Assembly (NCBI RefSeq): GCF_963855985.1
Contig: NC_087096.1
Coordinates: 4,092,001 to 4,156,000 of the forward strand
DNA: 64,000 nt
DNA from: Ostrinia nubilalis
Taxonomy: Eukaryota; Arthropoda; Insecta; Lepidoptera; Crambidae
Reading direction: 5' to 3'
Shown here: positions 52,390 through 64,000 of the stretch, piece by piece
Numbering within the stretch: position 1 is the first letter of the stretch
Layout: the number at the start of each line of letters is the position of its first letter
Notes under the pieces: generated by a model
Told to the model about the DNA's origin: nothing
The model's database searches: none
What the model saw: the letters and a program-made list of their open reading frames with translations, nothing else
Made by a program: the position numbers and the translations under genes

Positions 52390-53800
52390 ACAATGGTCAT
52401 TTGACGGACTTGAATCGTCTCACCCCTAATCTTTTGGCTACCGCCGGCGCACTAAGCCGGTTGATGCCTAATCTCGGAGGCCCGGCCGCACTGAGTCGCT
52501 GACTATACTTTTGCGTCGCGCGTTCCATGGTCCTATATGGGGCTCAAGTATGGCACAGTGCTGTGTAGTCGTGGAGCATCCTACTGTTGAAAAAAGCGCA
52601 ACGCATGATATCACTGAAGCACAGGCTGAGGTAATTCGTGGATACCGCATAGTATCCGCAGTCCGTCTATTCCCGGTTGTGGACACTGACTATGTGACTA
52701 TGTCCCTACTGAGGATAAATGGGAAAAAATTATTGTCATTAGTGGCGACGTATAACAATCCTACTAATATTATAAATGCGAAGGTTTGGATATCTGGATG
52801 TCTGGATGTTTGTTACTCTTTCACTCAAAAACTACTGAACGAATTTTGTTGAAACTTTACAGTATCATTGTTTATAACCCAGATTAACATATAGGCTATA
52901 ATTTATGACGATATGTGACAAATGAATTTCAATAAATAAATAAGACGTGTCTAAAAAGCGCAATCTATCGTCATTGGTTAAAATCTACAGCGCTGGACAA
53001 ACTACTGTTTTTGACGCTCGTAAATATTCATGCGGGGGAAGCTATGAAACGCCATCTATCAACATGATATCAAACAACAGATTTTACGAACTAAGGAGTA
53101 ACACGAGGTCCACGCGTACGAAGTCGCGGGCGGCCGCTAGTTCAAAATAAAGTTAATAATATTTGTATTCATCTGGTCTTACTTGACTTTTACTTTACGT
53201 ATGTCATGCACGATGACATTTGCGTCAATATTTGTGTACGTCCCCACTAGGCATAATTGGGATGTATTTTTCTAATTTGTCATAAGTTGTGAGAAAGCCT
53301 GTAGCTACAACTGGAAAAGTATGTGTCGCCACTGGTGACAATCGATATTATTTATGCCATTTATCCTCAGTGGCGACAAAGCTAGTGTCGACAACTGAGA
53401 ATAGACGCCAGTTGCGAGGTAACCATAGGTCCCAAGGGGAAATGTACGTGTACGTGCACCACGAGAGGTGGAAACCAAAAGGTAGTGGCTTGAGGATCTA
53501 GGCCCTAGAGTGCTGAAGGGTACGCGTGGCCGTCAGCCAAATTTTACGTCGCACCATAGAGGCAGTTCTACCTGTATTAGAGGAGTGAGTGCGACGGCAT
53601 GATCGCCTCACACATAGGGCGACCCAGGTTCTACCGGGCCATGGGTGCTTCGGGCCATTCCTCCACCGTATAGGCCGAGAGCCTGTAGATGGTTGTCAGT
53701 TAACACTGCAGTCTTGGCACGTGAGTCACCGCAGCAGACTGACACGCTCCAACAGTGCCCAGCCTAAGCGAACGAGCGGCGGTTGGAAATGACCTCTCCC
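52390..53800 (+). pseudogene. R1-like LINE ORF2 relic, interrupted by a Helitron
   Basis: Before the Helitron, frames give LSRLMPNLGGPAALSR, MVLYGAQVWHSA and EVIRGYRIVSAV, typical of the post-RT region of R1-clade LINEs (LMPNxGGP, LYGAPVW, RGYRTVS). After it, LPGHGCFGPFLHRIGREP at about 53630 is the next conserved block of that clade. Frameshifts and stops separate them. The Helitron at 52758-53141 sits between. Confidence 0.7.
52758..53141 (+). mobile_element. Lep1-like Helitron, long subtype
   Basis: ATCCTACTAATATTATAAA at the 5' end; GTCGCGGGCGGCCGCTAGT at the 3' end. Collinear with 33749-34105, including GACGTGTCTAAAAAGCGC. Confidence 0.85.
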
Positions 53801-54269
53801 TACCAATCGGGAAGAGGCGAGAGATAGATAGATAAATTGTTTATTTGTTGTAACACACACTTTTTTTAATGCTTTTAACACACACATTATGTATAGTTGC
53901 TATTGAAATTCAATTCAATATCGAAATAAAGTTAGTTAGTCAAGAAACACACTAGGTGACAACACTGGTATTTTTTTACACAGGTTAGTAATAATTTCAA
54001 CAGTTGCAACATAACAAAAGTGACAAAACAACAGAAGATAAAGATGACTAGCGTTTCAAATAGTTCCCTGCGTCAGAGTGATATGTGCCGCAGCGATGCA
54101 AAAAGCAAAGAGCTCAGTATAAACACTACCCTCAAAAGGGCAGAACACTGATTTTCAGCTTTTGCTAGAGAACGCATGAAGCGTACAGGTACGGAATGAA
54201 CCCGTTCGCTTTCGGAAACAATATCTACATTAGTATAAAATATATTCTTATGAGACAAATAATCTTATG

Positions 54270-54660
54270 GTATAGTGTGCTTACTTTCTGTGAAAGTGTT
54301 CTTTCACAGAAAGAAGCAGTGGAAAGGGGGAGCGAGAGGCCTCAGCCGACACTCCGGTTATCCGCCGCCGATACCCTGGGCGCAAGAGGACAGCTTATGG
54401 TCTCCAACTGTCCCTTCCTAACAGGCCTCGGTCGCTAGACATGGAGGTGTCTGGTGGCGGCTAAGGACGAATGCTACAGGCAACAGCCAATGGCGATGTC
54501 CCGCGTTCCCTCATAATCACTCATATGGATCATGGCAGAAACAGTCAGGTTTTTAGTGGGTGTAGGGGCTACCCACCTTCTGGTAGGAAGAACCCCACAT
54601 AACCCACTAGCTGCCCCCGCAGCTGGTGGGTATGAAATGTTATGCATTTTCCGGATAAAA
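54270..54660 (+). pseudogene. 3' end of an R1-like LINE relic
   Basis: FCESVLSQKEAVERGSER resembles the ORF2 C-terminal block of R1-clade LINEs. It is followed by 3' UTR-like GTGGGTGTAGGGGCTACCCA. It could be the tail of the relic at 52390-53800, separated by about 470 bp of unrecognised sequence. Confidence 0.55.
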
Positions 54661-55587
54661 AAAGAATAGTTAACAGGAAAAGTTTGTTTTGAATAGAACC
54701 AATTTGAAAAATCTCTCACCATTAAAATTCAATTTTTTTTTTGCTGAACATAGGCTGTATAAAATATTGTCAAAATAGTAAAAAACCTTTGATAATTTAC
54801 TATTTGATAAAGAATTTACGTATTTATTATTTATTAGGACTAATGTATACCATGATTTATAATTATGGAGTCGGTGTTGGAAGATTTGAAGATTTTATAG
54901 TTTCCTTGAGCTGTCACTTGACAGCCTGGCACACTTTTACTATGGTGGATCAAAGTATTTTGGTTTGACTATAGAGCGTGAGAACACGCACACAGTCACA
55001 ATTATTTTAGTGTGAATAAAAATAGCATCGAAATTACCTAAACTTGACATGCCACGCTAGACGTAAACGCTCTTAAGAACGATATAAAAATTAAAAATAT
55101 ATTTGCTTTTCATCAAATAATATTAAAAAAAAAACTACAAAAAGCTTTTTCTGTAAGCTTTTATGTTATGGTTTTGGTCAGGAAAATTCCATAATTATGG
55201 CAACAGTAATCAGCCATCATCTGGCGGTCCTATTGACCGTGGATATCATTCGTCCACTATCCTGATGTTCTGGTAGAACCGTTCTGCTTATTCCTCACTG
55301 TAATCACCCAGATTATGGGAGAACCTGTCCAAATGGTTATTGTAAAAAAAAAAATTTAATACTCAAATTAGCTCCTTATGTGTAAAATTTTTAAAACAAT
55401 TTGGCAACCAATTCTGAAAAGTCTGGTGCTCTATGACTCCTTAAATATTGTTTGACTACTAAAACAAAGCTTAGCCATGCTTCAGATTTAATTTGTGTTA
55501 TGTGGTTTACAAATACAGTGTCTTTTATAAGAGTACGGTTTTGCGGTCAATCGAATTTATTTTTTCCGTATTCAAACGGACGTTTCA
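54661..55587. other. Intergenic, nothing recognised
   Basis: AT-rich, no supported feature. Confidence 0.4.
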
Positions 55588-55686
55588 GGACGTAAAGGAC
55601 TTTAATTTGGCTGACTTTTGATCATTTTAGTGATTAGAAAGCTCAGTTCATATCTTTGGCCTTCCAAATTGAAGTCCTTTACGTCC
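55588..55686. repeat. 23-bp inverted repeat (hairpin, ~53-nt loop)
   Basis: GGACGTAAAGGACTTTAATT-TGG at 55588-55610 pairs with 55664-55686 with one mismatch (G-U compatible in RNA). The size is compatible with an insect miRNA precursor or a small foldback element. Confidence 0.6.
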
Positions 55687-56338
55687 AGCTTGGCTCCAGT
55701 ATGGCAAAGAGTCTACACAAGGCTTGCAGACGATATTGGACCCTCAATATTTATTCTTTTATGGAAGTTTTATACCAAAGTATGCTTGGTAGGTTTTTAT
55801 CACTACCTCCATGATCTTATTTCTTTGCTTTTGCAAGTTTACAAGCCAAATATTAACAAAAACTGTTGGGTTTGTAAACGTAAAGTTTTCATAATGAACT
55901 CATATTTTTTGAGACAAAAAGCTCTTTAAAAATTAATTTAAAAGACACAAACTGATAATTTCAAGGTCTAGTAGCTGATTACTAAATTGTTGTAACTACA
56001 ACTACACTAATACATGAGTAGAAAATAAAACTTAGTGGGGTATAATCAAATTAATATAAGTTTAGGGAGGGTCGTTTAATTTTTTTCATTGATTTCTTGC
56101 GTCTCGTTTATCTCAAGAACCAAAGAAAGTGAATACACACCATTTATGTCTAATACATGTATTTACAAAAACCATTAACAAAATAGATGCCGCAGATTTT
56201 TTTATTTTTTTTGTTCCGCAGTGTAATTTAATAGAGTAGATAAGCATGCAGAGCATGCAACATGAAAGCAAGCATGCAGCATGCATTGGTATCTCCTCGT
56301 CTCCGGCGCTGCGGGATGTGCAGCCCTTCCGCCCTTGC

Positions 56339-56392
56339 GTAACGAGGCTCAGGCACCCACGCTTGCTAACCCGGGCGCCTGAGCCTCGTTAC
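56339..56392. repeat. 16-bp perfect inverted repeat within a GC-rich island
   Basis: GTAACGAGGCTCAGGC and GCCTGAGCCTCGTTAC, 22-nt spacer. Outer bases (GCAGCCCT...AGGGCTGC) extend the pairing with a bulge. GCATGC repeats precede it (56245-56290). Confidence 0.8.
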
Positions 56393-56434
56393 AGCGGGCG
56401 AGGGCTGCCCTCCCTCCGCGCCTCCGGCTTTTAA

Positions 56435-57329
56435 ATTACACTCTAGGGGTAGGGCAGACAAGACTACGTGGAGTCGGTTTTGCAGCGATTCGTTTCTGTC
56501 ACGTTAGATTTCAAATTAATTTAATGTTAAAATACGATTTAATACGAATATAGACATCATGATTTTCAATAATATGGATAAATACACTTATGAGTAATAA
56601 ATTTATGAAAACAAATATTAGGATACATCACATTTATGAATATTATAGTTATTTATTCGAATGATTATGAGTTTCGATCATTAGTATAGAAAAATATATG
56701 AAAACAAATATTAGTAAAAACTAAGTGTATGATTAGTGATATTATGAATATCAATGATTATGTTTTTAAATATGTAGGTTTTAAATTTTTTATGAAGAAT
56801 GATCTTTATGGTATCCAATTGTATGAGAAATATTTTCGGACCTCCAATGATAGGAATTGAAAAGTTATGTAAGAAAATGCGCTACCATCCAGGTAAAAAC
56901 CAGTAGGTATCAAAAATGTGTTTTCCTTTTAAAAATCAGAGTTAAGTCATTAAAAGTTCTCGGATCCTTGCGGCCTAAAAATCCCATCATAGAGTCGGCA
57001 TGGGATATCCCATCACTGCATAATTAAAGCAATAGTCATAATATGTCTAGAATAAGCTTTTCGTTCGTTCGTTTCAGTCAAATTACTTCCACGGCTGGAC
57101 AAAGGTCTCCAAGGATTTCCACAGCGACCAGCGGTCCTACATCCAGTATTAAATAAGCTCTTACTCTTGGAAAATTAGACCAATTTTGACATGCAAAGGT
57201 ATTCGTAACGTTTTAACGAATCAGCAACAACGTCAGCAGATGTTTATCGTATTTATTACTACTTCGTGGCTCTACGCAAACAACTGTTTACCCCTCACGT
57301 AAGTTTGTGAGTCACACCGTCAAATTAAA
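56435..57329. other. Intergenic, AT-rich, TATGAATAT-type repeats
   Basis: Irregular ATGATTATGA-like phrases from 56560 to 56770. No gene. Confidence 0.4.
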
Positions 57330-57430
57330 CGGGGCATGCGCGGCGCATGCGACAATGCGCCCGCGTCGCTTTCTATTTCGATCGCGTGACGTCACGCTGT
57401 CGTCAGCGCTGCGTGAGATCACCAAGGGCT
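57330..57430. promoter_or_regulatory. CpG-dense island with CRE and NRF-1-like sites
   Basis: GTGACGTCAC (CRE palindrome) lies at about 57386, and GCGGCGCATGCGAC (NRF-1-like) at about 57345. The 100-bp island stands out in AT-rich surroundings. It looks like a promoter, but no adjacent exon was found. Confidence 0.35.
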
Positions 57431-60400
57431 ATTTCTGAGTGTTAGTAAACAAAATATCGATGCTGAAAAAAGTTCTTCAAACAAAACGCTACAGAAGTCT
57501 TGGCTAGACAATTCTTAGACAAGATTTATTTTCTTGCTTGGCTACAGTAGCATTTAAATTCAAAGGTTAAAAAAGTAATTATTTTTAATACCCCACTTCG
57601 AAAAAGAGATTACAGAGAGAGATTACGGATTAATAATTCTCATTAGTGTATTTTAATTAACGATTTTATGATTTCGCAAAAAATGGATAGACTTTATAAT
57701 CCCAGCTTTATTTTTCTGGGAGTTGGGTACCAAAACTGTTTATTATTTTATTAAATGTAGGTATAATTGCTAAATTACAACTTATACCTACCTATACAAA
57801 CCAATCTACCTGCTAACCTTTTTGTTAAATAGGTAAGTGTCTGGACAGACAATTCAAAACTATTATAAGGGTTCCTCGTTGCCATGTTTTACTACTTAAT
57901 CCTAAATGTGTAGTTTAAAGTTTACTGCAAACAATGTTTCATTAAAAAAGCATTATTCAGTTATATTGAAAAATTAGGTTACCACCTAACTGCTGTTTTA
58001 CCGAAAATCGTGTGGAAATTAGTTCATGAGAACGCATACCAATTAACTGGTGGGTAATTATTTTTTAATTGTTTTCGTAGTAAATTCGTTTCCCGTACAC
58101 AATTTTACGATGGTGTAAAAACGTCGTAATGAATCGGTTCTTAGAATAGCGAATGTTTTAAAATCATGTTCAACGGGGCCGGACTTGACAGTGCAACGTC
58201 TTTATTGAGCCGCGTGCAAAAAATACCATTCATGGGAGAGTCACGTGTAGTTTTGTTGTGTAACTTATGTAAGTAAAGTAGCTCTTTTGTAGTTGTCATT
58301 TTATGTGGTACAGTTATTAGCTTTGGAAGCTTTCTCGATCTTCGACTATGGTAACGTGAAATTCCTGAAAAGTCATTTTATTATAGAAAAGTTCAAAACA
58401 AGTTTCATAAAAATTTTCTTCTTCTACCGCGTGCGTAACACTATTGAGAATACTCGTAATAGCTACCATAGTCTTTTTAGATTAATTTAGAACTCTCTAC
58501 CTGAATTGTCATGTCTTAATTAAACTAAGAATAACACAAAGTAACCACAAGTCTTAGAGAGTCTGGGTCTGGCCAAACATAGAGGCATTGTAGGTTGTAT
58601 TTAATAAAGCTAGTAACGGATTAATATATTGGGCCATGTCAATCTCTACTACTCAAAGGCTTCTATTTACTTATACTCGTATCTAGTCAGTAGTCAGTCT
58701 TTGCTACTCGTATATCGTGGTTAGTCTTAATCTTTGCCACTCAAAAACTTATGTTTATTTGTCAATTCAGTCTGTGATTAATTATTATGGTTAATGTTAA
58801 TCTCTACCACTCAAAGGTATACTATTTACTTGTACATAGATCGGAGTGGGGGCGGGTTCGAAGGTCATACTAAACCTACTCGTAGTATATTTTCTAAAAC
58901 GTCAAAGAGAAAATTTCATTTTCATTCCCAACATGAAAATGTTCTTAATTTGCGAAAAGCTATTAATTTACTTTCTGATTAAAGTCTGGCATACATGAAT
59001 ATTGATAACGCTAATTACAGCTCGCTCAAAAAGGGATATGTAATTACTTTCAGAGAGCATTAGTTGACGTAAAATGTAAGTGGATCTCTACTAAAATTAA
59101 TGAGGGTCTGATATTTAATGCTCATATGTTCGAAATATTTGCTAGGCACCATTTAGTAGTAGGCTAGATGGTTTTATTAATAATAAGCATTTTGAATTTA
59201 CAATTAATATTATTAACGGTAATTGGATTCACGAATTTAGGTAAATAAATGCAATTTCTAAAATAACAAAATGGTACATTTGAATAGTTTTAAAACCTGA
59301 AATGCTTCGAAGGTTGCATGATCTATAAAATGATCAATAAGAACGAAAAATTAGTGCACTTCGTCGAACAAAATGGAAGATTTGAATCATAGTCATAGTA
59401 GTATTGAATAGATCTATGTACAGCGACAGGCTTTATTCAAAGCAGTCTTTGAAGGGATTCACCCGTGACCTGGATCCGATGAAACACCACAATGCCGTTG
59501 GAAATTGAATTATGTTGCAAAGATACAAAGTATCAAAATGCTGAGTGAGCCATTTTACATAAGGTTTGCTTGTATTGAAATATGTTAATCCTTTAGAAAA
59601 GGAATGTATTTTTAGCTGTGCCCTCGATCTCGTGTGCTTATTTTTCACATATTTAAATCTTGTTGGATGGAAGTGTTATAATGTTAATTTTGTGTTATAA
59701 TGTTAATTTTGAGGACATTTGATGTAGATACTAATTCTTTAAATGAAGCAGGGTGACACCGATGAAACGCAACAAAACAATAAGAATATTATGAAATAGG
59801 CTATCTACTTACCTACGCATTTCCATCTTAAAGTAGTCTTTCATCATTATTTCAATGTCTATCGCAACATTTTTGTGAGAGACAAAATTGTGATTGGATT
59901 AGTCCAATCCCAACCTTTGTACTTCCCACTAAGTTTAAGTGACGTGCAAAATGAATCATTTACTCGCAATATGGACTTTATGAGGAAACAATCAGCTATT
60001 CCATTCAGCGTAATGTTACAGCATAGGTAACCCACAACCGCAAAGTGTGACTTCATCTTGTCCCTTTGGGGATCTCGTGAGACTGACTCAATGAGCGTGG
60101 ATACCGTCTCGGTATGGGTAAGGAAAACGACTTATACTTACGTAGTTTTCCTGCTTCTAATTTAAGCTACGGATGAGCAGGAAATGTGTAGAAAATGTGT
60201 AGGTGTGGGCTGTGGCGAGGAGAACAGCCTGCCCAATATAATTTTGTTGGAAACCGATAGGTGGACCAACCTTTTTTTGATATTATTGTCTATGTTTTTA
60301 TATTTATTCTTTTTGATACCTTTTGTTTTTAAGTTTGAAGTTTGTTTTTGATAGAGGTAAGATAGCCAGTTCCTCCGTGATTGAGGATTCCGGGTGAAGC

Positions 60401-60943
60401 TCGCTTCCACCTTCAGCCTGATCATCACTTACCAACAGGTGAGATTCCGTGAGATAAGGTAAGTGCCCCCTACTTCGGTATATTAAGGCTCTTACGACTT
60501 TAACAATTTATTTAAAAATAACCAAGCATGATATCAGTATGAAAGCTTTTGTATGCTAAACTTTGGTCTTTTGACAGTAACTTAATACATAAATTATAGT
60601 TATATTGTTTGAATTTTTTTTAATATTAATTGTTCTGCGGACCTCTTGTTTGGATCCTGTTTCGTGATAAAATTTTGCTCTGTTTCTAAGTTCGTGAACT
60701 CATGTCCCCTATTTCGGGATAAAGTTTTACGCATCGAGTTAGGATATTTTAATAATGATTAAGGGTTTAATAAATTTAAAAACGATAGTATAAATTTAGA
60801 ATAAAAGAATTCTGTGAAATTGACGATATTACTTACCTACCTGAAATATTCATAAGAAATAATGTGAGTCTGTCTAGCTAGGTAGGTACGTACCTTCGTA
60901 TAAAATTTTGATTTATTATTCTAATAATATGTGAAAATATTTA
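57431..60943. other. Intergenic, nothing recognised
   Basis: AT-rich. A patch at 60360-60450 (CTTACCAACAGGTGAGATT) resembles a common lepidopteran interspersed repeat. No gene supported. Confidence 0.4.
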
Positions 60944-61212
60944 TACAGGGTGTTAGGTAAATGGGTATATGAGCCGACACTAGCCCATGTTAACATGGGC
61001 ATATAAATGGTATGGTGAAGTCAGAAATTTGATATTATCATTTTAATTTTTTTAATTTTCATACAAAATATTTTTTATAAAATCCGATTTGTATGAAAAT
61101 TAAAATAATTAAAATGAAGATATCAATTTTCTGACTTCACCATACCATTTATATGACCATGTTAACATGGGCTAGTGTCGGCTCATATACCCATTTACCT
61201 AACACCCTGTAT
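60944..61212. mobile_element. 265-bp foldback MITE, TA target
   Basis: CAGGGTGTTAGGTAAATGGG and its complement at the right end, with TA borders. Pairing runs nearly end to end (GAGCCGACACTAGCCCATGT, GACTTCACCATACCATTTAT), so the whole element is a near-perfect palindrome. The CAGGGTG tip is shared with the MITE at 214-730. Confidence 0.88.
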
Positions 61213-61219
61213 AATCATC

Positions 61220-61370
61220 AGAAATGTAGGGGGGCCTTACCCCCCCCCCCCTCCCCTTCGTATTCATACAAGTCTAAGTTTAAAAAATGAGGGGGGAGGG
61301 TCTAACCCCCCACCCCTGGAGCTGCTTCAAGTGAGGGTAGTCCCCCCCCCTGAAAATAGCCCCATATACG
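61220..61370. repeat. Poly-C/poly-G rich tract
   Basis: Runs of 8 to 13 C and 6 G in a short interval (for example about 61240 and 61346). No coding value. Confidence 0.6.
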
Positions 61371-61379
61371 CCAATGACT

Positions 61380-62960
61380 CATAATAAAAATTAATTTATT
61401 TATTACTTAGGTAGGTAAGTATTAAAAACTAAAAAATATGTCGATTTCTTTGATGTTATGTGTCATACAAGTACCTAACACTATACATTTATATATCACG
61501 AACTTGGGAAAAAGTAACAATAATGACGGTTCCTTGTTTCGTGATACTGATTATTCCAAATTCCCCAAGTAAAATTCATGGATTATTGTCAAATTGTGTC
61601 AATTAACTATTATCTACCCCATATAAAATACAAATAAACCAAGAAAAATAAAACGAATCGAATTAAAACCAAAATTACGCTGGTAGTACTTATGTTAATT
61701 TATCTTAAAATTGGTCATTTATGTGAACTTCAAACTCGTGTCATATAAATTCTAGTGAACGAAACATATACCGAATTTAGATCATGAGAAACTTAAATAA
61801 ATGTATTATTTGTTTCATAACTTACATTTCAATTAACATAAATAATTATTTAAAAACCAAGCATCAAAATATTATCCATAATATCCTTGATTCGGTAGTA
61901 TCACGAAACAGGGGACACCCGAAAAATAATATGTACGCTATTTCGTGAGTCAAATAATCGCAATTTTAAAGGAATTCTACGTTTTCATATAACTTTTTTC
62001 TAAGCCAAATCAATTGTCAAGGAACACATGAAACCACTATTACAAGTTTTATGCAAATGGACGTTTCTTCGCCTTTCTATAAGCTTAAGAAGTTGGAGCA
62101 CTAACCTTACTGTGAGAGCAACATTTTCACGCCGCACGGCTGTTTTTGGCTCTCTGAGAGTTTGAAGCTTCGTATTGCTCTCATTTTTGGCGCCACAATG
62201 TTGGTACTTGGTTTTTTAGATAGCTTAAATAATAGAGTTTTTGTAGTAATAAAGAATTTTTATAAATAATATTCCATTTGCTTATTATTTGAGCTAGAAA
62301 AAAAACTTACGAACTTACGTACTATCACGAACTAGTAGCCGTTTACCTTACAGGCCAAGAGCTTTCTCGTAGTGGATAAAAAGAAAGATAGCCGTCTGGG
62401 CATTTTGCAAGAATAAACCTATAATAATTTAACTAAGGTATTTCGTTATTATTGCCCGACCGAGCGGCTGTCCACCACATAGTTTTAGTGGCGATGTACA
62501 CTGGAGATCTAACTCTAGACTCCATTTAACTACTTATAACTAACTCTTGATTTAAAGCCTGTTAGGAATTCTAATTGGGTCATAGCGTGGGCGTGCGCCA
62601 GTTACCTAAATAACTTCAAAGTTTGTATTCAAGAACATTCTCAGCTCACTAAGTAGGTAATTAACTTACCGAGTTTTTGGGCATATCCGTCCGAAGAATT
62701 TCAATGAGTTTCTCAAACAGTTAATCCCTAAAATCTCGTGAAAAATGTTGCCGTTGACAGAACTTGAGCAGTTCAGAGTCAGTGAGCGATCCTCACTTTA
62801 ATGTAAGGCGATTTTCATCGAATCTGAACAAGAGAAATGTTGACCTGTTTTCTGAAGTAGCTATTTAAATAATACCTACCACTCTACCTGTACTTCACAT
62901 CGACATTCTCAGACAAATCGGATGGTGTGCATAATCGCTTTAATGCTGTTATGCCGTTTG
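61380..62960. other. Intergenic, nothing recognised
   Basis: AT-rich, no supported feature. Confidence 0.4.
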
Positions 62961-63180
62961 TGCTAATAGAATAGAAAAATTTTTATTTGAAAGAAAGTTA
63001 TACAAGGAGGCAAGACAGTACATACAGAAAGATACACAAGTTGACAGATAGTTGCTTGTGCCCCTCTGACAAACCGCTCAGCATACATCAAGACCGCGCC
63101 AGGGCTTGTCTCGAAACTGATATAGTAGTGACTGAGTAGAATCCAGCTCAAGCAATGTTTCAGTGTTTGGGTCAAAACAG
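62961..63180 (-). repeat. Reversed LINE-like 3' end
   Basis: ATAGAATAGAAAAATTTTTATTTG at its left border is a reversed A-rich LINE tail. The following 200 bp are GC-richer with no clear ORF. Confidence 0.4.
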
Positions 63181-64000
63181 GCTCGTCTCGATTTTCCAGT
63201 GTAAAGTCATTCTCGATTTAATTACGAGTACATATAATATATCAGAGCTGGTTTTTCTTTTCTCGTCAGCTTGTGGTTAGTCGGCTGAGGCACACTTCCC
63301 ATGACCTTTGTGTCCATGCGAGCCTAAGTTTCCTTAACGGGAATAATCTGTACGCACGAGGGCACATCAAGCTGGACACTAGCATTTTATACAGTTGTAA
63401 TAAGTGTGATTTTTGAATAGAGTGTAGAATAATATGTCGCTGACTGTACCTACACGTCTTTCCTTTTCCATTTTCATTTTCCTTTGTCGTTGTGGCGTGG
63501 GTTGTTTGACGGTACTTGGAAGATTAAAATTACGAAGCTTTGAAGTATTTATCCTTTAGGGAATTTTAATGGCAGATCCATTTCATGGAGAAAATTATTT
63601 ACATTCTGATGCTTGTGCTTTATTAATCTTTAGAATAAAATAAAGTCTTTGTTGCTTTTTAGGATAGGTTACTAAAGAATTGAAAAGCTTTGTGATCAAG
63701 TAATCCAACCGAACTGAAATGAAGCTGTACAACATAGAAAGAGAGATGTTTCGAGTTGAAAATCAGTGCCATATTTTTCAGGAACATTAATGATTAGGCA
63801 ATTAGTTCCAAATTCCGAAAAGGGTAAGTAAATAGGTATCTATGGTTAATCTAAGTTCTAAGTAATATCACAGAATAATAATAAGTACTACGTACAGAAG
63901 TTTTACTTCGCGAAGGTATTTAAAAAAAAATATGCTCAATGTCATTAAAAATATGGTGTAATTTAGCCTGTCTCAAGAGTCAAGCACCATTTTGTTGACA
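63181..64000. other. Intergenic, nothing recognised
   Basis: No supported feature up to the window end. Confidence 0.4.

Overview
This is nuclear DNA of an insect, almost certainly a moth or butterfly (Lepidoptera). It is AT-rich and gene-poor, with spliced exons and many small transposons. At least seven insertions resemble the lepidopteran Lep1-type Helitron family, with a 5' end CCTACTAATATTATAAA and a 3' end CTAGT. The genes are eukaryotic: AATAAA signals, GT/AG introns, and no operons. All calls come from reading the sequence; no database search was possible.

1-8.0 kb: the 3' end of a FANCI (Fanconi anaemia group I) gene on the + strand. Four exons (15-204, 3066-3258, 5621-5747, 7876-7988) join in phase and end in a basic NLS-like tail. 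The second visible exon lies in a perfect 181-bp tandem array with seven copies of its 3' part. Decayed extra copies of the first and second visible exons sit in the intron between them.

8-15.5 kb: no host gene recognised. It holds tRNA-like SINE heads, a hAT-type element with 8-bp target duplications and a nested Helitron, and a 1.18-kb TA-flanked element full of a GTCC-containing motif.

15.5-43.1 kb: a dispersed cluster of seven tiny single-exon-coding genes on both strands. They encode Cys/Gly/Pro-rich proteins, most starting Met-Pro and none with a signal peptide (15577-15690 +, 18004-18096 -, 19930-20097 -, 25401-25559 +, 28704-28868 +, 31100-31243 -, 42529-43041 -). They resemble the Mst(3)CGP sperm-structure family of Drosophila (Mst84D/87F/98C). 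Interleaved with them are two large minisatellites, a complete Ty3/Gypsy element (20881-24877) with a putative self-priming primer-binding site, and an internally deleted piggyBac element inserted between one CGP gene and its poly(A) signal. The cluster also holds a full-length LINE (34634-40306) with both ORFs open, 13-bp target duplications and a probable 3' transduction. Two other possible minus-strand exons (25978-26207 and 30686-30844) also lie here.

43-64 kb: mostly intergenic sequence with Helitrons, foldback MITEs, an R1-like LINE relic split by a Helitron, and several long hairpins. One stretch at 51889-51952 has a TATA box, an arthropod initiator and a DPE at canonical spacing, and may start a gene that continues outside the recognisable sequence.
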